Shown: one piece after another, positions 6,100-11,951 of the stretch
Layout: every line of letters starts with the position of its first letter
Position numbering within the stretch: the stretch's first letter is position 1
NCBI GenBank assembly: GCA_964469765.1
Contig: CAYYAU010000016.1
Coordinates: 1 to 11,951 of the forward strand
Direction: 5' to 3'
Source: CAYYAU01 sp964469765 [NCBI: uncultured Clostridia bacterium]
Lineage (GTDB): Bacteria; UBA6262; WVXT01; CAYYAU01
Length of the DNA: 11,951 nucleotides
Notes under the pieces: model-generated
Database searches by the model: none
What the model was told of the DNA's origin: nothing
The model's input: only the letters and a program-made list of their open reading frames with translations
Position numbers and translations under genes: made by a program

Positions 6100-6381
6100 A
6101 TGGCTCTTTTATCTGTGAAGCAGTTTATTGAACAGACCTTAAAGAAATTCTCAGTTGACCCTACACATAAACAGATATTCAACATCTGGCAGGAGCAGTT
6201 TAAAGATAAAGGAGATATTTTTAAAATAAAAGGCGGTGATATTGTAATAGAAGTTAACAACTCAGTATTATTGCAAGAACTTACTCTTAAACGTCAACAG
6301 ATAAAAGAAGAGCTTAATAAACATCTAAAGAAAAACATTATAAAAAAGATACGATTTATACTGAAACGCTCTAATCTCTAA
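6100..6381 (+). CDS. dciA: DUF721/DciA-family protein, candidate replicative helicase loader
   Basis: This 93-residue protein has the DUF721 pattern: an N-terminal helix, Trp30 in an I-W-Q-E-Q-F segment, the core strands GGDIVIEV at 45-52 with following N-N-S, then L-L-Q-E-L and a basic helix (K64-K78), ending in a short strand near 83-88. DciA proteins bind the DnaB helicase and help place it on DNA in bacteria that lack the DnaC or DnaI loaders. The family is often found in the dnaA-gyrB neighbourhood. It occupies the slot where recF is usually found. At 93 residues it is close to a minimal domain, with no C-terminal extension. AGAGAGG at 6085-6091, eight bases before the ATG, supports the start. 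The family call is moderately confident; the role is inferred from family and context. Confidence 0.75.
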   Translation: MALLSVKQFIEQTLKKFSVDPTHKQIFNIWQEQFKDKGDIFKIKGGDIVIEVNNSVLLQELTLKRQQIKEELNKHLKKNIIKKIRFILKRSNL

Positions 6382-6402
6382 TTCTTGCAATAAGGAGATG
6401 GT

Positions 6403-9014
<2,612 letters not shown>

Positions 9015-9071
9015 ATCATCAGGGTCGCAGTTATCAGATAATAAAAGGTACAGGGGGAGACGGAGTAAGAT

Positions 9072-11507
9072 ATGGAGCAAAAGCAATCAATATTTCCTAG
9101 AAACATTGAAGATGAGATGAAAAACTCATATATTGATTATGCAATGAGTGTTATTGTTGGCAGGGCATTACCAGATGTAAAGGATGGGTTAAAACCTGTT
9201 CATAGAAGAATACTTTATTCAATGTATGAGTTAGGGTTGTTCCCTAATAAAGCCTTTAAAAAGAGTGCACGGGTTGTAGGAGAGACTCTTGGGAAGTATC
9301 ATCCACATGGAGATACGGCTGTATATGATGCAATGGTGAGGATGGTTCAGGATTTTTCCTTGAGGTATCCATTACTTACTGGACAAGGTAATTTTGGCAG
9401 TATTGATGGAGATGCCCCTGCAGCAATGAGGTATACTGAGATTAAGTTAGGGCATTTAGCAATGGAGATGTTAAAGGATATTGACAAAAATACTGTTGGT
9501 TTTGTCCCGAACTTTGATGAGTCACTAAAAGAACCGGTTGTGCTTCCATCGAGTATTCCTAATTTAATAATAAATGGCAGTTCAGGGATTGCTGTAGGGA
9601 TGGCAACAAATATTCCTCCGCATAACCTAAATGAAACAATAGAAGCATTGATATTAATGATTGACCAGCCTGAAGTAAGTGTTGAGGATTTAATAAAGGT
9701 AATAAAGGGCCCAGATTTCCCAACAGGAGGAATAATATATGGTTCAGGAGGAATAAAGGACGCATATAAAACCGGAAGAGGGACAATAAAAGTAAGGGCT
9801 TATTTAGATATTGAACAAATTAGTTCAGGCAAACAGGCAATAATTATAAAGGAGATACCTTTTCAAGTAAATAAAAGTGCGCTTTTAGAGTCTATTGCTA
9901 CACTTGTTAGAGAAAGGAAAATTACTGGCATATCAAATATAAGAGATGAATCTGATAGAAAAGGGATGAGAGTTGTTATTGAGATTAAAAGGGATGAGAA
10001 TATTCAGGTTATTCTTAATCAATTGTATCAACATACCCAATTAGAGGTTACATATGGAATAATATTTTTAGCTTTAGTGGACAATGTGCCAAAGGTGCTA
10101 AATCTACACCAGATGCTTAGTCACTATCTTCAACACAGAAAGGATGTGATTACAAGAAGAACCCAGTTTGAACTTGATAAGGCGAACAGAAGAGCACATA
10201 TTGTTGAAGGATTAAAAGTGGCTTTAGAACATTTAGATAAGGTGATTAGATTAATAAGACAGGCAGAAGGTGTTGATGATGCTAAGGAAAAGATTATAAA
10301 AGAGTTTAAATTAACAAAGGCTCAAGCTAATGCAATACTGGAAATGAGGCTTCACCAGTTACCAAAATTAGAAAGAAAAAAGTTAGACGAGGAGTATTTA
10401 GAGTTAATTAAATTGATAGAAAAACTTAAGTCAATCTTGGCTAATCCAAAAAGACTTATGGGGGTGATTAAAGAAGACCTTCTTGAGATTAAAAGAAAAT
10501 ATGCAGATAACCGAAGAACAAAGATTGTTAAAAAAACGGTTGAGGTCGGCATAGAGGACCTGATTGCAGAGGAGGATGTGATTGTTACAATCTCTCATGC
10601 AGGGTATATAAAGCGGTTACCCTTAACGAGTTATAGACTACAGAAAAGAGGGGGGCGTGGAGTTACTGGCGCCAACTTAAGAGAAGAGGATTTCTTAGAG
10701 GATGTTTTTGTTACATCCACGCATAGTTATCTTCTTTTCTTTACCGATTTAGGCAGGGTTTATTGGCTAAAAGTCTATGAGATACCTGAAGGGACAAGAA
10801 CCTCAAGAGGAAAGGCAATAGTTAATCTTTTAAGGCTTTCTTCTCTTGAAGAAAGGATTACAGCAATGGTAAGTGTTCGTGAGTTTGAAGAAGGGGTATA
10901 CTTAGTGATGGCAACTAAAAAAGGAATAATTAAGAAAACCTCTCTATTAGAGTATAGCAATCCAAGACAGACAGGTATTAGAGCTATAAACCTTGATGAG
11001 AAAGATACATTGATTGCTGTAAAACTCAGTGCTGGAAAAGGAAGTATTTTCCTTGCCACTAAAAATGGTTATGCAATCAGGTTTTCAGATAAGAGTCTAA
11101 GACCGATTGGACGAACAAGTAAAGGTGTAATAGGCATTAAGTTATCTGAGAATGATGAGGTTGTTGGTATGGAGGTGGTAGAAGAGAATGAGTTTGTGCT
11201 TACAGTTACTGAGAATGGGTTTGGGAAAAGAACGCCTGTAAAGGTGTATCGTCAGCAGGCACGGGCTGGTAAAGGTGTGATAAATATAAAAACCACTTCT
11301 CGTAATGGAAAAGTTGTTGCGATAAGAAAGGTTTCTGTTGAGGATGACATTGTGCTTATAACACAAAAGGGGTTAGTATTAAGACATAGCGTAAAAGAAA
11401 TAAGGGCAATAGGAAGAATGACACAAGGAGTGAAGTTAATCCGTATTGAAAAAGAGGATAAACTTTCATCGTTAGCAAAGATTTCACCAGAAGAGGTTAC
11501 TGAGTAA
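9072..11507 (+). CDS. gyrA: DNA gyrase subunit A
   Basis: GyrA cuts and rejoins DNA and wraps it for negative supercoiling in complex with GyrB. Of 811 residues, the breakage-reunion core is about 1-490 and the beta-pinwheel about 495-800. The catalytic tyrosine is Y121 in AAMRYTE. The helix that grips DNA reads [15 protein letters not shown] (74-88), with Thr82 and Asp86 at the positions known as Ser83 and Asp87 in E. coli; Thr is natural in several species. The GyrA box QKRGGRG at 524-530 is canonical and distinguishes gyrase from topoisomerase IV ParC. The C-terminus ends soon after the last blade with only a short acidic tail. GGAG at 9062-9065, six bases before ATG, sets the start. It follows gyrB by 57 bases, with no clear terminator between, so they are probably co-expressed. 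Confidence 0.98.
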   Translation: MEQKQSIFPRNIEDEMKNSYIDYAMSVIVGRALPDVKDGLKPVHRRILYSMYELGLFPNKAFKKSARVVGETLGKYHPHGDTAVYDAMVRMVQDFSLRYPLLTGQGNFGSIDGDAPAAMRYTEIKLGHLAMEMLKDIDKNTVGFVPNFDESLKEPVVLPSSIPNLIINGSSGIAVGMATNIPPHNLNETIEALILMIDQPEVSVEDLIKVIKGPDFPTGGIIYGSGGIKDAYKTGRGTIKVRAYLDIEQISSGKQAIIIKEIPFQVNKSALLESIATLVRERKITGISNIRDESDRKGMRVVIEIKRDENIQVILNQLYQHTQLEVTYGIIFLALVDNVPKVLNLHQMLSHYLQHRKDVITRRTQFELDKANRRAHIVEGLKVALEHLDKVIRLIRQAEGVDDAKEKIIKEFKLTKAQANAILEMRLHQLPKLERKKLDEEYLELIKLIEKLKSILANPKRLMGVIKEDLLEIKRKYADNRRTKIVKKTVEVGIEDLIAEEDVIVTISHAGYIKRLPLTSYRLQKRGGRGVTGANLREEDFLEDVFVTSTHSYLLFFTDLGRVYWLKVYEIPEGTRTSRGKAIVNLLRLSSLEERITAMVSVREFEEGVYLVMATKKGIIKKTSLLEYSNPRQTGIRAINLDEKDTLIAVKLSAGKGSIFLATKNGYAIRFSDKSLRPIGRTSKGVIGIKLSENDEVVGMEVVEENEFVLTVTENGFGKRTPVKVYRQQARAGKGVINIKTTSRNGKVVAIRKVSVEDDIVLITQKGLVLRHSVKEIRAIGRMTQGVKLIRIEKEDKLSSLAKISPEEVTE

Positions 11508-11624
11508 AGATAGAAGAAAAAACCAAAGGCCAAAAACCTCCACCAAATGGAAACTGTATCAACTCCTGGCTGAAAAGACAAAACATCCTGTTTAGGGGTA
11601 AAGAATTATACATTCTAGATTACA

Positions 11625-11630
11625 TATAAT
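11625..11630 (+). promoter_or_regulatory. Possible -10 box upstream of the archease gene
   Basis: A perfect TATAAT lies 28 bases upstream of the archease ATG, in the 151-base spacer after gyrA. No convincing -35 is found at the proper distance (AGAATT-like sequence only). It is offered as a weak candidate for separate transcription of the downstream gene. Confidence 0.25.
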
Positions 11631-11658
11631 TTATCCTTCCAGTATTAAAGTACAAAAT

Positions 11659-11951
11659 ATGAAAACATATGAGATAATTGAACACACTGCTGATATAGGT
11701 ATTAAGGCATATGGAAAAGATATAAAGGAGCTTTTTTTAAATTTAGCAGAAGGGATGATTGAACTGCTTGTAGGTAAACTACAAGGTAATTCTACTGAAA
11801 GATTTTCTATACTGTTATCTGCAGAGGATACAGAAGAGCTTCTTGTGGATTTTTTAAATGAGATACTCTATTATGTTACTGAACAAAGACTCCTCCCAAA
11901 TAGAGTAAATATTAAAGATTTATTCAAGTTTTTTTGCTATAGTTTGAGTAT
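11659..11951 (+). CDS. Archease, N-terminal part (runs off window)
   Basis: The reading frame is open from ATG 11659 to the window end, 97 codons plus two bases. The start MKTYEIIEHTADIGIKAYG is the archease hallmark: H9-T10-A11-D12-I13-G14, with Asp12 a conserved metal-binding position. It is followed by a helix D-I-K-E-L-F-L-N-L-A-E-G-M and, near 53-70, A-E-D-T-E-E-L-L-V-D-F-L-N-E-I-L. Archease activates the tRNA/RNA ligase RtcB by promoting its guanylylation; family members are about 140 residues, so roughly the last third is missing. It is separated from gyrA by 151 bases with a possible TATAAT and no strong ribosome binding site, so its link to the gyrase operon is uncertain. An rtcB gene may lie nearby outside the window. 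Confidence 0.85.
   Translation, partial: MKTYEIIEHTADIGIKAYGKDIKELFLNLAEGMIELLVGKLQGNSTERFSILLSAEDTEELLVDFLNEILYYVTEQRLLPNRVNIKDLFKFFCYSLS

Noticed and set aside
9315-9329. Thr82 in GyrA as a quinolone-resistance substitution
   Set aside because: Thr at the E. coli Ser83 position is the natural residue in several wild-type gyrases, and Asp86 (E. coli Asp87) is retained, so no acquired change can be inferred.
9072-11507. Assignment of the 6624-11507 pair as topoisomerase IV (parE/parC)
   Set aside because: A canonical GyrA box QKRGGRG is present at residues 524-530, and the pair sits in the dnaN-remB-gyrB neighbourhood.
11252-11581. Open 109-codon minus-strand frame over the end of gyrA
   Set aside because: It is antisense to the conserved gyrA pinwheel, with no family resemblance and no start signal.
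11581-11593. AAACA-TCC-TGTTT hairpin as terminator of the gyrase operon
   Set aside because: The stem is only five AT-rich pairs with no following T-run.

Overview
The window comes from a bacterial chromosome around its replication origin. The DNA is AT-rich, and every supported gene lies on the + strand. A secreted beta-barrel-like protein and a lipoprotein with a clear lipobox point to a diderm (Gram-negative-type) cell, as does a GyrB carrying the long TOPRIM-region insertion common in diderm lineages. The gene order dnaA-dnaN-...-remB-gyrB-gyrA and the origin layout instead resemble Bacillus subtilis. This mixture suggests a poorly sampled diderm lineage, possibly an uncultured candidate phylum. 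The phylum cannot be named from the sequence alone.

Left part (1-3319): an unrecognised 633-residue secreted, probably outer-membrane beta-barrel protein; a spacer of about 290 bases holding a 170-base nested inverted repeat, whose 38-base end also occurs upstream of the barrel gene; a lipoprotein with a jelly-roll, carbohydrate-binding-like domain; and a small PilZ protein with an intact c-di-GMP-binding motif.

Origin part (about 3291-4956): a probable dnaA promoter overlaps the end of the PilZ gene. It is followed by a palindromic pair of consensus DnaA boxes plus a third box, then dnaA. The dnaA-dnaN spacer looks like oriC. It has DnaA boxes, a long imperfect inverted repeat with a DnaA box at each outer end, a DnaA-trio-like stretch and an AT-rich run before the strong dnaN ribosome binding site. 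DnaA boxes on both sides of dnaA suggest a bipartite origin and DnaA autoregulation.

Replication/topology operon (4957-11507): dnaN (sliding clamp), a DUF721/DciA-type helicase-loader candidate, a RemB-type regulator, gyrB and gyrA. Spacing is short and gyrB overlaps remB by four bases. recF, usual between dnaN and gyrB, is absent. Together these genes start replication (DnaA, DciA), make it processive (DnaN) and relieve supercoiling (gyrase).

Right edge (11508-11951): a spacer of about 150 bases, then the start of an archease gene that runs off the window. Archease is the activator of the RNA ligase RtcB.
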